From Lelliottia sp. JS-SCA-14 (GTDB lineage: Bacteria; Pseudomonadota; Gammaproteobacteria; Enterobacterales; Enterobacteriaceae): 64,000 nt of DNA. Under the pieces are notes generated by a model, which was not told the origin of the DNA, ran no database searches, and worked only from the letters and a program-made list of their open reading frames with translations. Below are positions 40,898-51,748 of the stretch, piece by piece. A program made the position numbers and the translations under genes. The number at the start of each line of letters is the position of its first letter. The first letter of the stretch is position 1. The stretch lies in the NCBI RefSeq assembly GCF_035593345.1, contig NZ_CP141606.1, positions 4,650,001 to 4,714,000 of the forward strand, given 5' to 3'.

Positions 40898-40927
40898 ATG
40901 TTACGCCAGCAATAACTGCGGCGTCAA
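40898..40927 (-). promoter_or_regulatory. Candidate corA promoter
   Basis: Minus-strand TTGACG (922-927 of 40xxx) and TAACAT (898-903) are 18 bp apart, upstream of the leader ORF and downstream of the uvrD terminator. This would give a leader of about 230 nt. Confidence 0.5.
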
Positions 40928-40950
40928 CACGCAACGGGACGCTGAAGGGC

Positions 40951-40977
40951 AATAAATAGCCTTACGCTTATAAGGCT
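40951..40977 (-). terminator. Rho-independent terminator of uvrD
   Basis: AGCCTTA and TAAGGCT form a 7-bp stem with a 6-nt loop, followed on the minus strand by ATTTATT. It ends the dapF-xerC-uvrD transcript before corA. Confidence 0.7.
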
Positions 40978-41014
40978 AGCAGATTATTACAAAATAATGA
41001 TATTTTTCTGAACG

Positions 41015-43177
41015 TTACACTGTTTCCAGCTTCGCGTAGGCCGCGACCAGCCATTTGATCCCCTGGCCCTGGAACGCCACCTGCAGGCGGCTGTGCTCGC
41101 CGCTGCCTTCCAGATTGACGATGGTGCCTTCGCCAAATTTTGAGTGGCGAACGCGCTGGCCCAGCTTGTAACCGGTATCGTTTTCCGAGATGGGCGTGCC
41201 CATCCGCTGATGGTTCACCGGACGGCTGATGCTGGCGCGCAGACGCACCTCTTCCACGCACTCTTCCGGCAGCTCGCCAATGAAGCGTGACGGACGGTGA
41301 TACACCTCTTTGCCGTACAGGCGGCGGGTTTCCGCGTAGGTCAGGGTCAGTTTTTGCATCGCACGGGTGACGCCGACGTAGGCCAGGCGACGCTCCTCTT
41401 CCAGACGCCCGCCTTCATCGAGCGACATCTGGCTCGGGAACATCCCCTCTTCCATCCCGACGATAAACACCTGCGGGAACTCCAGCCCTTTCGCCGAGTG
41501 CAGCGTCATCAGCTGCACCGCATCCTGCCAGGTATCCGCCTGCCCTTCGCCCGCTTCCAGCGCCGCGTGGGAGAGGAATGCCTGCAGCGGCATCAGATCT
41601 TCGTCTTCTTCGTTGTAGCTGAACTGGCGCGTTGCCGTCACCAGTTCCTCTAAGTTCTCAATACGCGTCTGGCCTTTCTCGCCTTTTTCCTGCTCGTACA
41701 TCATGCGCAGGCCGGAATCTTTCACCACCCGATCGGTTTGCACGTGCAGCGGCATGTCAGCCGTTTCCTGCGCCAGAGCGTCGATCAGTTCCATAAAGCG
41801 CTGTAATGCGCTCGCGGCGCGTCCTGCCAGCGCTTTTTCCTGCAACAGCTCACGGCACGCCTGCCACAGCGTCAGCTGGCGGTCACGGGAAGCCTGACGA
41901 ACCACGTCGAGGGTGCGATCGCCGATGCCGCGCGTTGGCGTGTTCACCACGCGCTCAAAGGCCGCGTCGTCGTTGCGGTTGGCAATCAGGCGCAGATACG
42001 AGAGCGCATCTTTGATCTCCTGGCGTTCGAAGAAGCGCATCCCGCCGTAAATACGGTACGGCATGCTGACCTGTAACAGCGCCTCTTCCAGCACGCGCGA
42101 CTGGGCGTTGCTGCGATAGAGAATGGCACACTGCTCCAGCGCTCCGCCGTTCTCCTGCCAGGTTTTAATGCGGTTCACCACAAAGCGGGCTTCGTCCAGC
42201 TCGTTGAATGCGCAGTAAAGGGAGATCGGTTCGCCGTCGACGCCGTCGGTCCACAGCTTTTTGCCCAGACGCCCGTTGTTGTTCTCAATCAGGGCGTTGG
42301 CGGCGCTGAGGATGTTACTAGTCGAACGGTAGTTCTGTTCCAGACGGATGGTTTCGGCACCGGGGAAGTCGTTGAGGAAGCGCTGGATGTTTTCCACCTG
42401 CGCACCGCGCCAGCCGTAGATCGACTGGTCGTCATCGCCGACGATCATCACTTTGCCGGTGTCGCCCGCCAGCAGGCGGATCCACGCGTACTGAATGTTG
42501 TTGGTATCCTGGAATTCGTCCACCAGGATATTGGTGAAGCGTTCGCGATAGTGCTGAAGAATATGCGGTTTATTGAGCCACAGTTCGTGGGCGCGCAGCA
42601 GCAGCTCGGCGAAATCCACCAGCCCGGCGCGATCGCAGGCTTCCTGGTAGGCCTGATAAACCTTCTGCCAGGTTTGCTCCACCGGATTGCCGAAGCTCTG
42701 AATATGGTGCGGGCGTAACCCTTCGTCTTTCTGGCCGTTGATGTACCACATCGCCTGTCGCGGCGGCCACTGCTTCTCGTCGAGGTTCATCGCTTTGATC
42801 AGGCGCTTGAGCAGACGCAGCTGATCTTCGCTGTCGAGGATCTGGAAATCCTGCGGCAGGTTGGCGTCCATGTGATGCGCGCGCAGCAGACGGTGCGCCA
42901 GCCCGTGGAAAGTCCCGACCCACATGCCGCCCTGACTGGTGCCCATCAGCTGGGCGATACGGTGACGCATCTCCGCCGCCGCTTTGTTGGTGAAGGTCAC
43001 GGCCATGATGGAATACGGCGAGCAGTTTTCTACGCTCTGCAGCCACGCGATGCGATGCACCAGAACACGTGTCTTACCACTGCCCGCTCCAGCCAGCACC
43101 AGCATATTGGTCCGCGTCGCGGCAACCGCGTCACGCTGTTTGTCATTAAGGCTGTCGAGAAGGTAAGAAACGTCCAT
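41015..43177 (-). CDS. uvrD: DNA helicase II UvrD
   Basis: A 720-residue SF1A 3'-5' helicase used in nucleotide-excision and mismatch repair and in clearing RecA filaments and stalled RNA polymerase. Walker A LAGAGSGKTR, motif II VDEFQDTN, motif III GDDDQSIYGWRGA, motif VI YVGVTRAMQKL and the C-terminal Tudor-like RNAP-binding domain (LGQRVRHSKFGEGTIV) are intact. The ATG at 43177 gives the E. coli length; three extra codons are possible upstream. Last gene of the lptM-dapF-yigA-xerC-yigB group, with its own LexA-type promoter. Confidence 0.97.
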   Translation of the reverse strand: MDVSYLLDSLNDKQRDAVAATRTNMLVLAGAGSGKTRVLVHRIAWLQSVENCSPYSIMAVTFTNKAAAEMRHRIAQLMGTSQGGMWVGTFHGLAHRLLRAHHMDANLPQDFQILDSEDQLRLLKRLIKAMNLDEKQWPPRQAMWYINGQKDEGLRPHHIQSFGNPVEQTWQKVYQAYQEACDRAGLVDFAELLLRAHELWLNKPHILQHYRERFTNILVDEFQDTNNIQYAWIRLLAGDTGKVMIVGDDDQSIYGWRGAQVENIQRFLNDFPGAETIRLEQNYRSTSNILSAANALIENNNGRLGKKLWTDGVDGEPISLYCAFNELDEARFVVNRIKTWQENGGALEQCAILYRSNAQSRVLEEALLQVSMPYRIYGGMRFFERQEIKDALSYLRLIANRNDDAAFERVVNTPTRGIGDRTLDVVRQASRDRQLTLWQACRELLQEKALAGRAASALQRFMELIDALAQETADMPLHVQTDRVVKDSGLRMMYEQEKGEKGQTRIENLEELVTATRQFSYNEEDEDLMPLQAFLSHAALEAGEGQADTWQDAVQLMTLHSAKGLEFPQVFIVGMEEGMFPSQMSLDEGGRLEEERRLAYVGVTRAMQKLTLTYAETRRLYGKEVYHRPSRFIGELPEECVEEVRLRASISRPVNHQRMGTPISENDTGYKLGQRVRHSKFGEGTIVNLEGSGEHSRLQVAFQGQGIKWLVAAYAKLETV

Positions 43178-43189
43178 TGGCACCAAAAC

Positions 43190-43205
43190 CTGGTTATTTA
43201 TACAA
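43190..43205. promoter_or_regulatory. Candidate LexA box of uvrD
   Basis: Read on the minus strand, TTGTATAAATAACCAG fits CTGT-N8-ACAG with one mismatch in each arm, as does the E. coli uvrD box (CTGT...CCAG). It lies between the -10 and the start codon, where LexA would block uvrD. Confidence 0.55.
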
Positions 43206-43216
43206 TACTGCTGGTG

Positions 43217-43244
43217 ATTATATCAGCGTGGTCAGGGATGCCAA
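43217..43244 (-). promoter_or_regulatory. uvrD promoter inside the end of yigB
   Basis: Minus-strand TTGGCA (239-244) and consensus TATAAT (217-222) are 16 bp apart; the promoter overlaps the yigB stop codon and precedes the LexA-like box, allowing SOS-controlled expression separate from the operon. Confidence 0.65.
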
Positions 43245-43934
43245 CCGCGAAATTTCAACGTGCGGCAACAGGCGGCTGTCGGCGGTCTGCATCAGGTCGG
43301 CATTTTCCGGTTTGATCCAGCAGGCCTGCATCCCGCAGCGGATCGCGCCTGCTACGTCGGTGGTCAGGTCATCGCCCACGTGCAAAATCTCGCCGAGCGG
43401 CAGGCTAAGTTTTTCCGCGGCCAGGTGATACATATCGTTAAACGGCTTCGCCCGCCCGTGCGGACCGGCGCGCAGGACAAACTCGAAATAGTCGCCGAGA
43501 CCAAACAGCTCCGGCTGCGCGTTGCCATTGGTGATCGCCACCAGCGGCCATTTTTTAGCCAGCAATGCCAGGGTGTCGTGGGTTTCCTGCGGCACGTCGA
43601 TGCGACTACGCCATTTGGCAAAGTTCGCCATCGAGGCCTCTGCGCCCAGCGCCGCCTCTTGCGCGCTCAGCCCGGCGTTCAGCATCGCCTGCTCAACGGC
43701 ACGACGACGCCACTCGGTCACGTCGTGGTAGATCTCCGGTTCGGTTTCGCGCAGTAACTGGCGCAGGCGCTGGAAATCTTTGTTTTGCAGCGTTTTCAAA
43801 GAGGGATGATAGTTTTGCACAAACGCCAGCGCTTCCTGCTCGGTTCGCAGGATCACTTCGCGGTTGTCGTAAAGGGTGTCATCAAGGTCAAACGTCAGGG
43901 CAGAGATCTGACCCAGTGGGCGGTAAAAACGCAT
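43218..43934 (-). CDS. yigB: HAD-family FMN/pyrimidine phosphatase YigB
   Basis: A 238-residue HAD phosphatase. Motif [12 protein letters not shown], motif [11 protein letters not shown], and motif [12 protein letters not shown] are intact. E. coli YigB dephosphorylates 5-amino-6-ribitylamino-uracil phosphate in riboflavin synthesis and FMN. Its ATG overlaps the xerC stop (TAATG). uvrD's promoter lies over its 3' end. Confidence 0.94.
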   Translation of the reverse strand: MRFYRPLGQISALTFDLDDTLYDNREVILRTEQEALAFVQNYHPSLKTLQNKDFQRLRQLLRETEPEIYHDVTEWRRRAVEQAMLNAGLSAQEAALGAEASMANFAKWRSRIDVPQETHDTLALLAKKWPLVAITNGNAQPELFGLGDYFEFVLRAGPHGRAKPFNDMYHLAAEKLSLPLGEILHVGDDLTTDVAGAIRCGMQACWIKPENADLMQTADSRLLPHVEISRLASLTTLI

Positions 43935-44836
43935 TATTTCCCCCGTTTTGCGCGTGGATGCGCCGAGTCATACACCGAAGCAAGGTGTTGAAAATCAAGA
44001 TGGGTATAGATTTGGGTGGTCGATAAATTGGCGTGGCCTAACAGCTCCTGCACGCCGCGCAGATCGCCGCTGGACTCCAGCATATGGGTCGCAAAGGAGT
44101 GGCGCAGTTTATGCGGGTGAACGTGGCTATTCAGCCCCTGCTTGATGCCCCATTCGGCAAAACGCTTCTGCACGTTTCGCGCGGAGATACGTTTCCCGAG
44201 CTTCGAGAGAAACAGCGCGTTCTCTTCTGCGCCAAACAGCCCGCGCAGATCCAGCCAGTGTTCAATCCACGCCACCGCATTGCGGCCAATGGGTAAACGG
44301 CGCTCTTTGCTGCCCTTCCCCATCACCCACACTTCGCCGGTATCGAGATCGAGATGTTTAAGATCCAAACCCACCAGCTCAGAAAGACGTAATCCCGCGC
44401 CGTACATCACCTCCAGCATGGCACGGTCGCGCACCGCCAGCGGATCGTTAAGATCGATATCCAGCAGACGATTCACATCATCGACGTCGATATTTTTTGG
44501 CAGATGACGCGGGGCTTTCGGGGTGGAGATGCCTTTCGCCGGATTGGCTTTGAGTTCGCCCTGGCTCACCAGCCAGTCGAAGAAACTGCGAAGGGCAGAA
44601 AGACGTAACGCGAGGCTCGCCGGGCCTAAGCCTTTGCGGCGGCTGCGCACCACAAACCCGCGTACGGTCGCAGCATCACAGTGTTGCCAGCTCTTCAGGC
44701 CGATCTCGTCGGCAATCTGCATGATGGCATCAAGCTGACGCTGGTAGTTCAGCAGCGTGATAGGGCTCAGCTGGCGTTCAACGCCCAGATAGCGCAGGAA
44801 ACGCGCTACCAGAGGCGCAAGCAGGGAATCCGTCAT
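43934..44836 (-). CDS. xerC: Tyrosine recombinase XerC
   Basis: A 300-residue recombinase that with XerD resolves chromosome dimers at dif and plasmid multimers. N-terminal SAM-like core-binding domain, then the catalytic set: Arg in [13 protein letters not shown], Lys in [11 protein letters not shown], His-X-X-Arg in [12 protein letters not shown], His in LLGHANL and Tyr in [10 protein letters not shown]. It overlaps yigA upstream by ATGA. Confidence 0.97.
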   Translation of the reverse strand: MTDSLLAPLVARFLRYLGVERQLSPITLLNYQRQLDAIMQIADEIGLKSWQHCDAATVRGFVVRSRRKGLGPASLALRLSALRSFFDWLVSQGELKANPAKGISTPKAPRHLPKNIDVDDVNRLLDIDLNDPLAVRDRAMLEVMYGAGLRLSELVGLDLKHLDLDTGEVWVMGKGSKERRLPIGRNAVAWIEHWLDLRGLFGAEENALFLSKLGKRISARNVQKRFAEWGIKQGLNSHVHPHKLRHSFATHMLESSGDLRGVQELLGHANLSTTQIYTHLDFQHLASVYDSAHPRAKRGK

Positions 44837-45540
44837 ACGCGCTCAATCCAGCGCTCCAGCAGCTCAGGGAGCATCAGGGCGATTTCCTGCAGCAGATGCG
44901 TGCCTTGTCCCTGCTCGTAATGATGCGCGTCGCGGCTGGTGAATAACATCACGCCCAGATCGCCTTCGCGCCCCATCAGGGACATGGCGACTGAACCGAT
45001 GGCTTTGGCCTCAGGCAGCACCACCAGCAGTTCCGGTCCGTTCAGCGGGCCGAGATAGTGATGTTCATGCCCAAGACGCTGAATGCGCAGCGGCTCAAAC
45101 GCCTGACGGCTTATCGCCAGATGGGTGAACCCGGAGGGTGCGCCGATGCGCCAGCGGTCGGGGAACAGACGAATCGTCGCCCCTGCCAGGCCAAGCTCGC
45201 GCGCCCAGCGATGAAAACGGCTGAGAAACTCTTCCAGACTGTGCGCCGACGCCAGCCGCGCCTGCAGATGCAGCAGACGATAAAACAGGCTTTCGTTGTT
45301 GCTGGCCTGTTCCATCAGCAGGGTCATGTTCTCTTCCAGCTGATCGATGTGTTTGCGCGAGCGCGCCATGTGCCATTCGACCAGTGAGACGGTGTCGCGC
45401 ACCGGATGCGGCACGCGCATCTGTTCGACCACGCGTGCATTGCGGATAAAAAACTCAGGATTGCGCAGCAGATAATCCACAACCGTCCTGTCATCCAGTT
45501 CCGTTATGAGTTCCTGCAGTTCTTCCCCTGGTTGTTTCAT
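44833..45540 (-). CDS. yigA: DUF484 family protein YigA
   Basis: A 235-residue DUF484 protein with a short N-terminal helical part ([25 protein letters not shown]), a coiled segment and a GAF-like C-terminal domain ([38 protein letters not shown]). Function unknown. It overlaps dapF and xerC by four bases each, so it is translated in a tightly coupled operon with them. Confidence 0.93.
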   Translation of the reverse strand: MKQPGEELQELITELDDRTVVDYLLRNPEFFIRNARVVEQMRVPHPVRDTVSLVEWHMARSRKHIDQLEENMTLLMEQASNNESLFYRLLHLQARLASAHSLEEFLSRFHRWARELGLAGATIRLFPDRWRIGAPSGFTHLAISRQAFEPLRIQRLGHEHHYLGPLNGPELLVVLPEAKAIGSVAMSLMGREGDLGVMLFTSRDAHHYEQGQGTHLLQEIALMLPELLERWIERV

Positions 45541-46361
45541 AGATGGATAAACCCGTCGTATACATGTGCCGCCGGACCAGTCATATACAGTGGATGACCC
45601 GGACCTTTCCAGGCGATATCAAGACGACCGCCTGGCAATTCCACGCGAACCTCTTCTGCCAGTAACCCTTGCGAGATGCCGACAGCCACAGCCGCGCACG
45701 CGCCGCTGCCACAGGCACGCGTTTCGCCCGCGCCGCGCTCATACACGCGCAGGCGGATGTGTTCGCGTTTCACCACCTGCATGAAACCGATATTGGCGCG
45801 TTCCGGGAAGCGTTCGTGGCTTTCCATTATCGGGCCTAAGGTTTCGACGGCGGCGATATCCACATCATCAACCTGAATCACGCAGTGGGGATTGCCCATC
45901 GAGACAACGCCGCACAATACTGTCTGCTCGGCCGCCCGCATAATATAGGTCTTTTCCGCTTTGATGGCGCGGAAGGGAACCGCCGATGGCTCGAAGTTGG
46001 GCTCACCCATGTTGACGCGCACCAGCTCGTCGTCGGTGACGCTGAGCACCATGCGACCATTCGCCGTGCTGACGCGAATATCGCGCTTGTTGGTCAGCCC
46101 TTTCAGGCGCACGAAGCGCGCAAAGCAGCGCGCACCGTTGCCGCACTGGGAGACTTCGCTACCGTCGGCATTAAAGATGCGGTAGTGAAAATCGAGATCG
46201 GGATCGTAGGGCGGTTCGACCACCAGCAGCTGATCAAACCCCACTCCCAGATGCCTGTCCGCCAGGCGACGAATCAGCTCAGGGGAAAAAAAGACATTCT
46301 GCGTTACCGCGTCGACGACCATAAAATCGTTGCCAAGGCCATGCATTTTAGAGAACTGCAT
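45537..46361 (-). CDS. dapF: Diaminopimelate epimerase
   Basis: A 274-residue PLP-independent epimerase turning LL-DAP into meso-DAP for lysine and peptidoglycan. The two catalytic cysteines are in SQCGNGARC (about 73) and RACGSGACA (about 217). The ATG at 46361 gives [13 protein letters not shown] as in E. coli; the preceding ATG at 46364 is one codon away. It lies 34 bp after lptM. Confidence 0.97.
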   Translation of the reverse strand: MQFSKMHGLGNDFMVVDAVTQNVFFSPELIRRLADRHLGVGFDQLLVVEPPYDPDLDFHYRIFNADGSEVSQCGNGARCFARFVRLKGLTNKRDIRVSTANGRMVLSVTDDELVRVNMGEPNFEPSAVPFRAIKAEKTYIMRAAEQTVLCGVVSMGNPHCVIQVDDVDIAAVETLGPIMESHERFPERANIGFMQVVKREHIRLRVYERGAGETRACGSGACAAVAVGISQGLLAEEVRVELPGGRLDIAWKGPGHPLYMTGPAAHVYDGFIHL

Positions 46362-46395
46362 CATTTACTCCATTGCGCGGTTGAACAACTGATTG

Positions 46396-46599
46396 TCAGA
46401 AGTTGACCTGGCTTGGGCCACCGTTGTCGCCGCGATCGTTGCTCACCGGTGTCGATGACTCTATCTGGCTTGGCACGGGTTTGGTTGGCGGCGGAGCGGT
46501 TTTATCTGCCGGCGGGAAGTACAACGGCCCTTTCAGACCACAGCCAGTCAGACTAAACAAAGTGATGAGAACGGCAAGCGTTCGAAAAACGTTTTTCAT
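46396..46599 (-). CDS. lptM: LPS translocon maturation lipoprotein LptM (YifL)
   Basis: A 67-residue outer-membrane lipoprotein. The signal peptide ends in the lipobox LTGC, giving an acylated Cys20 followed by GLKGPLYFP, the conserved motif. LptM assists oxidative maturation of the LptD/LptE translocon. The Pro-rich, low-complexity C-terminus is typical. Head of the operon lptM-dapF-yigA-xerC-yigB-uvrD, divergent from cyaY across 137 bp in which I saw no clear promoter match. Confidence 0.93.
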   Translation of the reverse strand: MKNVFRTLAVLITLFSLTGCGLKGPLYFPPADKTAPPPTKPVPSQIESSTPVSNDRGDNGGPSQVNF

Positions 46600-46736
46600 T
46601 ATAGGTTGCCCGTAAGTTCATGCTTTCTGTTTCTATCATCGCAGGAGAAGGCACAAAAGCAAGAGTTAGCCGCTTTCCTGCAACGGGAATTATTTAGCGT
46701 TATACTGCCGCCATCACGAAAAACAGGAACAAAACC

Positions 46737-47057
46737 ATGAATGACAGTGAATTCCATCGCCTGGCCGATACCTTGTGGCAGACCATTGAAGAGCGTCTGG
46801 ACGACTGGGATGGCGACAGCGATATCGATTGTGAGATCAACGGCGGCGTGCTGACGCTGAGCTTCGAAAACGGCAGCAAGATTATTATTAACCGCCAGGA
46901 GCCTCTGCACCAGGTGTGGCTGGCGACAAAACAGGGCGGCTACCATTTTGATCTGAAAGGTGACGAGTGGATTTGCGACCGTAGCGGCGAAGCGTTCTGG
47001 GATTTGCTGGAGCAGGCTGCTACTGCGCAGGCGGGTGAGGAAGTGAGTTTCCGCTAA
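46737..47057 (+). CDS. cyaY: Iron-sulfur cluster assembly protein CyaY (frataxin)
   Basis: A 106-residue bacterial frataxin that binds iron and modulates IscS. The acidic ridge on helix 1 and strand 1 ([22 protein letters not shown] is the region, residues 15-36) and the beta-sheet motif [20 protein letters not shown] are conserved. Divergent from lptM; REP elements and convergent cyaA follow. Confidence 0.96.
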   Translation: MNDSEFHRLADTLWQTIEERLDDWDGDSDIDCEINGGVLTLSFENGSKIIINRQEPLHQVWLATKQGGYHFDLKGDEWICDRSGEAFWDLLEQAATAQAGEEVSFR

Positions 47058-47064
47058 GTCTGTT

Positions 47065-47150
47065 GCCCGGTGGCGCTGCGCTTACCGGGCCTACGTTCGA
47101 GTCGTTGTAGGCCAGAAACGTAGGCCGGATAAACAAAGCGCATCCGGTAA
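47065..47150. repeat. REP/BIME pair between cyaY and cyaA
   Basis: Two REP palindromes, TGCCCGGTGGCG...CGGGCCTACG (47065-47096) and GTAGGCCGGATAA...GCATCCGGTA (47120-47150), between convergent stop codons. Confidence 0.82.
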
Positions 47151-47157
47151 TCGCGCC

Positions 47158-49701
47158 TCAGGAGAAATACTGCTGCAACAGCGGCTGATTGGCGTCCTCA
47201 TTCATCGGCACCGGAGCAATCGTCTGGGTGCGGAACGGGATCACCTGGGCGCGGCCATCAACTTTCACAATCTGATAGAACTGCGGCAGGTTGAAGTTGA
47301 TGAAGCTTGAGCCGTAGGTAAAGCGATCGTGTGAGGACGAATAGAAGCGGCTGACGTCGCGCACCAGCTCCTCTTTGCTGCCTTCGCAGTGGTGATACAC
47401 CTCAGCGCGGTTGGTCTCATCCAGAATATAAATATTAAACCCGGATTCATCCCCCGCCTCTTCGAAGAAGAACTGAATAATCCCTTCGCTGGCAAAGCCA
47501 TCCACCACCTGCGGCAGTTTGACGTGGTTGGTTTCCACCTGCACGGACAGGCCATGCAGCTTGTTGTGGGAAATCGCGCCGTAAAACTCAATCGCGTTTT
47601 CCAGCTTCTGCACCGACACGTTCAGACGTTCAAAGAACAGACCCCAGGTCTGGCCGGAGACGCGCAGCGCTTTGAAGCGTCCGGTTTCCTGACGCGTACT
47701 CGACAGGCGCAGTTCGATGCATTCGGACACCAGCTGCTGCACGCGGGTGCGAATCAGACCGCGCAGATGCTGGCTGTAGCAGAACACTTCCACGCTATCC
47801 GGCGGTGCGGCGTCCTGGTGCATTTTGCCGAGAATGGTTTTCAGGGCTTCGATCATCGCCTGCTCGCCGTTGAAATGCAGAGTACGCACTTCGTTCCACG
47901 AGTTGCGATACAGCAGGTCAACGCTGCCCACCAGACAGTTTTGCTGCTCGCCAAAGCTAAAGACATCCAGCTTGCGGAAATCAAAATGGACCACCTGATT
48001 GCGGAAGGCCGCCGTCGGGTCGTATTCCAGGTTGACGATAATCGCCAGATGGCGAATTTCACACGGGCTGTAGAGCGCTTTTGGCGTCGGCGCGGGCAGA
48101 CGCAGCGGGAAGTGGTGCGACACATCGGCGACCATTTCCTGCAATTTGGCGAGATCGACGACGTCGTTGCCTTTGATAAACAGGCGGGTACGCGACGTCA
48201 ACAGGCCGTTAAACCAGGCCCAGGCCACCAGCTTGTTCAGATAGCGGTTATATTCCAGCGGCTGATGGCTGATAATCGAATCCATGCTTGGCGCACGGTT
48301 GTACAAATACCAGCCGGTGCGATTGGCGCGGCCCGGCGGAACATAGATAAAGGTCAGGTTCGGTTCTGACAGGTCGGGCGAAATCTGCGGGTTCACCAGC
48401 GTGACTTTGCCTGGCAGCGCTTCGAACGCGGCGTACAGTTTACGGGTCAAGACACCGATATCCTGCGGGCTGGCGGAAACGCTGAGGTTGTTACGGCGGG
48501 CGAAGCGAATCAGGTTGCGGTAGCTCTGCATCATCGCATCGAGCAGTTCGTTGTGCGCTTCACGCACCTGATCGATTTTCCAGTTGGCGCGGTTATCGAG
48601 CATGGACAGACGCTCTTCGTCCCATCCCCACTCTTTGACTAACTGACTGACTACTTCACGTCGCCAGCCAACGCATGCGCGTTCGCGGCTGAGTTTTTCA
48701 CAGACTTTGAGATAGAAACATCGACGCACCAGGTCGAGACGCGTGGTGTCATCAATGGCTTTCAGGTATTCGGTGACGCGTTCGAGCATCATGCAGTAGG
48801 CATCAAGGCCGAAGGAGACAATCTCCCCGTCGTGCAGACGCTGTTTGATATCTTTCGCCAGCAGGCGTGGCGTTGGGTATTCCCAGGAGTAGGCTTCGAG
48901 CAGCAGCGTTTTCAGCACCGCTTTGTACGGTGAATCGATACTTTTATAGAGCTGCCACAGGCTCGCGCCAAAATACTCTTCGGCGGACAGGGAGCTTAAA
49001 CCGCCCAGATCCAGCCATTCGTTTGGCGTCAGTACGCCCTGAGAGTAAAGCGACATGACGTAGTCGTCGTAATGCTCTTCTTCTTCGCACGGCACCATAT
49101 TCCACAGAATACGCTTCCCGGCGAGACGCACGGCGCTACGGTAAAATTCGTCGAGCAGCAAAATGTGCTGCGTGGAGCCGCAGTCTTCACCGCCGAGACT
49201 GCCACTTTCGTTATGGCGGAAACGGTTCTCATCAATCAGGAAGAAGCTCACTTCCACGCCGAGCGACGCCGCCCAGCTTTCCAGCAGGCTGCATTTACGC
49301 TGCAGCAGCTGACGCTCGTCGTTATCGAGCCAGGATTGATGGCAGACCCAGATATCCAGGTCAGAAGAGCAGCTTTGTCCTACGGACGAGGTACTCCCCA
49401 TGGTGTAGACGCCGGTAATCGGCAGCTCACCTTTCGGGGATTCTTGCGGCGGCATACCGCGGTAGAGTTCCAGCTCGCTCAGATAGTGCTGCTGGGTTTC
49501 ATCAGGCGTGAAAATACATATGCCCTGGGGAACGTTACCATCAAGGTAACCCGGCATCAGCGGATGGTGATAGTGCAGTAATGTTGGCAGCAGACTGTAA
49601 ACCTGTTGGAAAGCAGGTCCCATGGCAGCAAGCGCACGATCCACGCGCAATTGATTTATGGCATCCAGTCTCTGTTTCAGAGTCTCAATATAGAGGTACA
49701 A
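47158..49701 (-). CDS. cyaA: Class I adenylate cyclase
   Basis: An 847-residue cytosolic enzyme making cAMP. The N-terminal catalytic half has the nucleotidyltransferase motif [19 protein letters not shown]; the C-terminal half is the glucose-responsive regulatory domain controlled by EIIA-Glc. The start is TTG, as in E. coli ([17 protein letters not shown] follows), which keeps translation low. It has a CRP-type site upstream. The last 20 residues before QPLLQQYFS differ from E. coli, as usual for this tail. Confidence 0.97.
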   Translation of the reverse strand: MYLYIETLKQRLDAINQLRVDRALAAMGPAFQQVYSLLPTLLHYHHPLMPGYLDGNVPQGICIFTPDETQQHYLSELELYRGMPPQESPKGELPITGVYTMGSTSSVGQSCSSDLDIWVCHQSWLDNDERQLLQRKCSLLESWAASLGVEVSFFLIDENRFRHNESGSLGGEDCGSTQHILLLDEFYRSAVRLAGKRILWNMVPCEEEEHYDDYVMSLYSQGVLTPNEWLDLGGLSSLSAEEYFGASLWQLYKSIDSPYKAVLKTLLLEAYSWEYPTPRLLAKDIKQRLHDGEIVSFGLDAYCMMLERVTEYLKAIDDTTRLDLVRRCFYLKVCEKLSRERACVGWRREVVSQLVKEWGWDEERLSMLDNRANWKIDQVREAHNELLDAMMQSYRNLIRFARRNNLSVSASPQDIGVLTRKLYAAFEALPGKVTLVNPQISPDLSEPNLTFIYVPPGRANRTGWYLYNRAPSMDSIISHQPLEYNRYLNKLVAWAWFNGLLTSRTRLFIKGNDVVDLAKLQEMVADVSHHFPLRLPAPTPKALYSPCEIRHLAIIVNLEYDPTAAFRNQVVHFDFRKLDVFSFGEQQNCLVGSVDLLYRNSWNEVRTLHFNGEQAMIEALKTILGKMHQDAAPPDSVEVFCYSQHLRGLIRTRVQQLVSECIELRLSSTRQETGRFKALRVSGQTWGLFFERLNVSVQKLENAIEFYGAISHNKLHGLSVQVETNHVKLPQVVDGFASEGIIQFFFEEAGDESGFNIYILDETNRAEVYHHCEGSKEELVRDVSRFYSSSHDRFTYGSSFINFNLPQFYQIVKVDGRAQVIPFRTQTIAPVPMNEDANQPLLQQYFS

Positions 49702-49840
49702 GACATATCGCCTGATGTTGCCGGACGTAGCAATCGTTCAAAAGAGCGAATGATTACGAGCCCGCAGTATTTCAAAAAAGAACCGTTACCCTTTTTCGTC
49801 TCTCACTTTATGGTGGTAGCGACGAAAAAATGGTCTAAAA

Positions 49841-49856
49841 CGTGATCAATTTAACA
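49841..49856. promoter_or_regulatory. CRP site of the cyaA promoter
   Basis: Read on the minus strand TGTTAAATTGATCACG fits TGTGA-N6-TCACA with one mismatch per arm. It is the conserved CRP site over cyaA P2 in enterics, giving cAMP-CRP repression of cyaA. The rest of the 347-bp cyaA/hemC gap holds a 6-bp inverted repeat (GCTACA/TGTAGC, 49886-49903) and promoters only. Confidence 0.75.
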
Positions 49857-49865
49857 CCTTGCCGA

Positions 49866-49893
49866 TTGACCGTAAAGAAAGATGCGCTACATA
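49866..49893 (+). promoter_or_regulatory. Candidate hemC promoter
   Basis: TTGACC (49866-49871) and TACATA (49888-49893) are 16 bp apart, about 155 bp before the hemC ATG. The -10 lies inside the small inverted repeat 49886-49903. Confidence 0.4.
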
Positions 49894-50048
49894 CAAGTGT
49901 AGCACCGTTCTGTACGTGTAAATTCCTTAATACGGCAGCGGGTGTCCTGCGCACCGCCTTGTCCCTCACCCCTTCATCGACCGTAAAACTGACATCCCAG
50001 AGTCAACAATGTTAGGATGGTCAGCGATTGATAATGACGGTAACAAGC

Positions 50049-50990
50049 ATGTTAGACAATGTTTTGAGAATTGCCACACGCCAAAGCCCCCTTGCGCTCT
50101 GGCAGGCACAATATGTTAAGCAGCGCCTCGAAGCCTGCCATTCCGGGCTGCGTGTCGAACTGGTTCCGATGGTGACGCGCGGCGATGTGATCCTTGATAC
50201 CCCTCTCGCGAAAGTGGGCGGAAAAGGCTTGTTTGTCAAAGAGCTGGAAGTTGCATTGCTTGAGAACCGCGCCGATATCGCCGTCCATTCCATGAAAGAT
50301 GTTCCGGTCGAATTCCCTGAGGGATTGGGCCTGGTGACGATTTGCGAGCGCGAAGATCCGCGCGATGCGTTCGTCTCCAACCACTACGCCTCCTTCGATG
50401 ATTTACCTCTCGGGAGCGTGGTTGGCACGTCAAGTTTACGCCGCCAGTGTCAGCTGGCTGAACGCCGCCCGGATCTGGTGATTCGCTCCCTGCGCGGTAA
50501 CGTCGGGACGCGTCTCGGCAAACTGGATAACGGCGATTACGACGCCATTATTCTGGCGGTTGCGGGCCTGAAGCGTCTGGGGCTGGAATCTCGTGTGCGT
50601 GTCGCCCTTCCGCCTGAGCTTTCACTTCCGGCTGTCGGCCAGGGCGCGGTAGGAATTGAGTGTCGTCTTGATGATGATCGCACCCGCAGCCTGCTTGCCC
50701 CGCTCAATCACGACGAGACCGCGATTCGCGTTCAGGCAGAGCGTGCGATGAATACCCGTCTGGAAGGCGGCTGTCAGGTGCCGATTGGCAGCTATGCTGA
50801 ATTAACCGACGGTGAACTGTGGCTGCGTGCGCTGGTTGGCGCGCCGGACGGTTCACAGATGGTGCGCGGTGAACGCCGCGGCCCGGCAGCAGACGCCGAA
50901 GCGCTCGGCATTTCTCTGGCCGAAGAGCTGCTGAATAACGGCGCACGTGAGATCCTGGCAGACGTCTACAATGGAGAGCCACCAGCATGA
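50049..50990 (+). CDS. hemC: Porphobilinogen deaminase (hydroxymethylbilane synthase)
   Basis: A 313-residue enzyme that joins four porphobilinogens into hydroxymethylbilane. The catalytic Asp is in [13 protein letters not shown] (about 84) and the dipyrromethane-cofactor Cys in [14 protein letters not shown] (about 242). The ATG at 50049 gives [17 protein letters not shown] and the E. coli length; an upstream in-frame ATG exists at 50028. The stop overlaps hemD by ATGA. First gene of hemCDXY. Confidence 0.97.
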   Translation: MLDNVLRIATRQSPLALWQAQYVKQRLEACHSGLRVELVPMVTRGDVILDTPLAKVGGKGLFVKELEVALLENRADIAVHSMKDVPVEFPEGLGLVTICEREDPRDAFVSNHYASFDDLPLGSVVGTSSLRRQCQLAERRPDLVIRSLRGNVGTRLGKLDNGDYDAIILAVAGLKRLGLESRVRVALPPELSLPAVGQGAVGIECRLDDDRTRSLLAPLNHDETAIRVQAERAMNTRLEGGCQVPIGSYAELTDGELWLRALVGAPDGSQMVRGERRGPAADAEALGISLAEELLNNGAREILADVYNGEPPA

Positions 50991-51727
50991 GTATTCTCGT
51001 CACCCGCCCTTCTCCCGCAGGAGAGCAGTTAGTGAGCCGTCTGCGCGCACTGGGGCAGGTGGCATGGAGTTTTCCGCTGATTGAGTTCTCCCCGGGTCGG
51101 CAGCTCTCTGCGCTCGCCGACCATCTTTATGCCCTGAAGGAAGGCGATTTGGTTTTCGCCTTATCGCAACACGCCGTGGAATTTGCTCACGCCCAACTGC
51201 AGCAAGAGAAGCAAAGCTGGCCGACTGCGCCACGCTATTTCGCCATTGGACGCACCACCGCCCTGGCCCTGCATGCGGTCAGCGGAATTGACGTTCAATA
51301 CCCGTTAGATCGGGAAATCAGCGAAATCTTGCTACAATTACCTGAATTACAAACTGTTGCGGGCAAGCGCGCGCTGATCCTTCGCGGGAACGGTGGTCGT
51401 GAATTACTGGGTGAAACCTTAAGCGCCCGTGGGGCTGACGTGACCTTCTGCGAATGCTACCAACGCTGTGCCAAATATTATGACGGTGCAGAGGAAGCGA
51501 TGCGCTGGCACACGCGCGGCGTGGATACGGTGGTCATCACCAGCGGCGAAATGCTCCAGCAGCTCTGGTCGCTGATTCCGCAATGGTATCGTGAAAACTG
51601 GTTACTCCGCTGTCGACTTCTGGTCGTCAGCGAGCGTCTGGCGAACCTCGCCCGGGAACTGGGCTGGCAAGATATTCGGATCGCTGATAACGCCGACAAC
51701 GATGCGCTGCTGCGCGCATTACAATAA
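50987..51727 (+). CDS. hemD: Uroporphyrinogen-III synthase
   Basis: A 246-residue two-domain enzyme that cyclises hydroxymethylbilane with inversion of ring D. Sequence conservation in the family is low, but [35 protein letters not shown] and [27 protein letters not shown] are characteristic. Coupled to hemC by a four-base overlap; 21 bp before hemX. Confidence 0.95.
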   Translation: MSILVTRPSPAGEQLVSRLRALGQVAWSFPLIEFSPGRQLSALADHLYALKEGDLVFALSQHAVEFAHAQLQQEKQSWPTAPRYFAIGRTTALALHAVSGIDVQYPLDREISEILLQLPELQTVAGKRALILRGNGGRELLGETLSARGADVTFCECYQRCAKYYDGAEEAMRWHTRGVDTVVITSGEMLQQLWSLIPQWYRENWLLRCRLLVVSERLANLARELGWQDIRIADNADNDALLRALQ

Positions 51728-51748
51728 CTCTCATAATGGGAAGCCATA

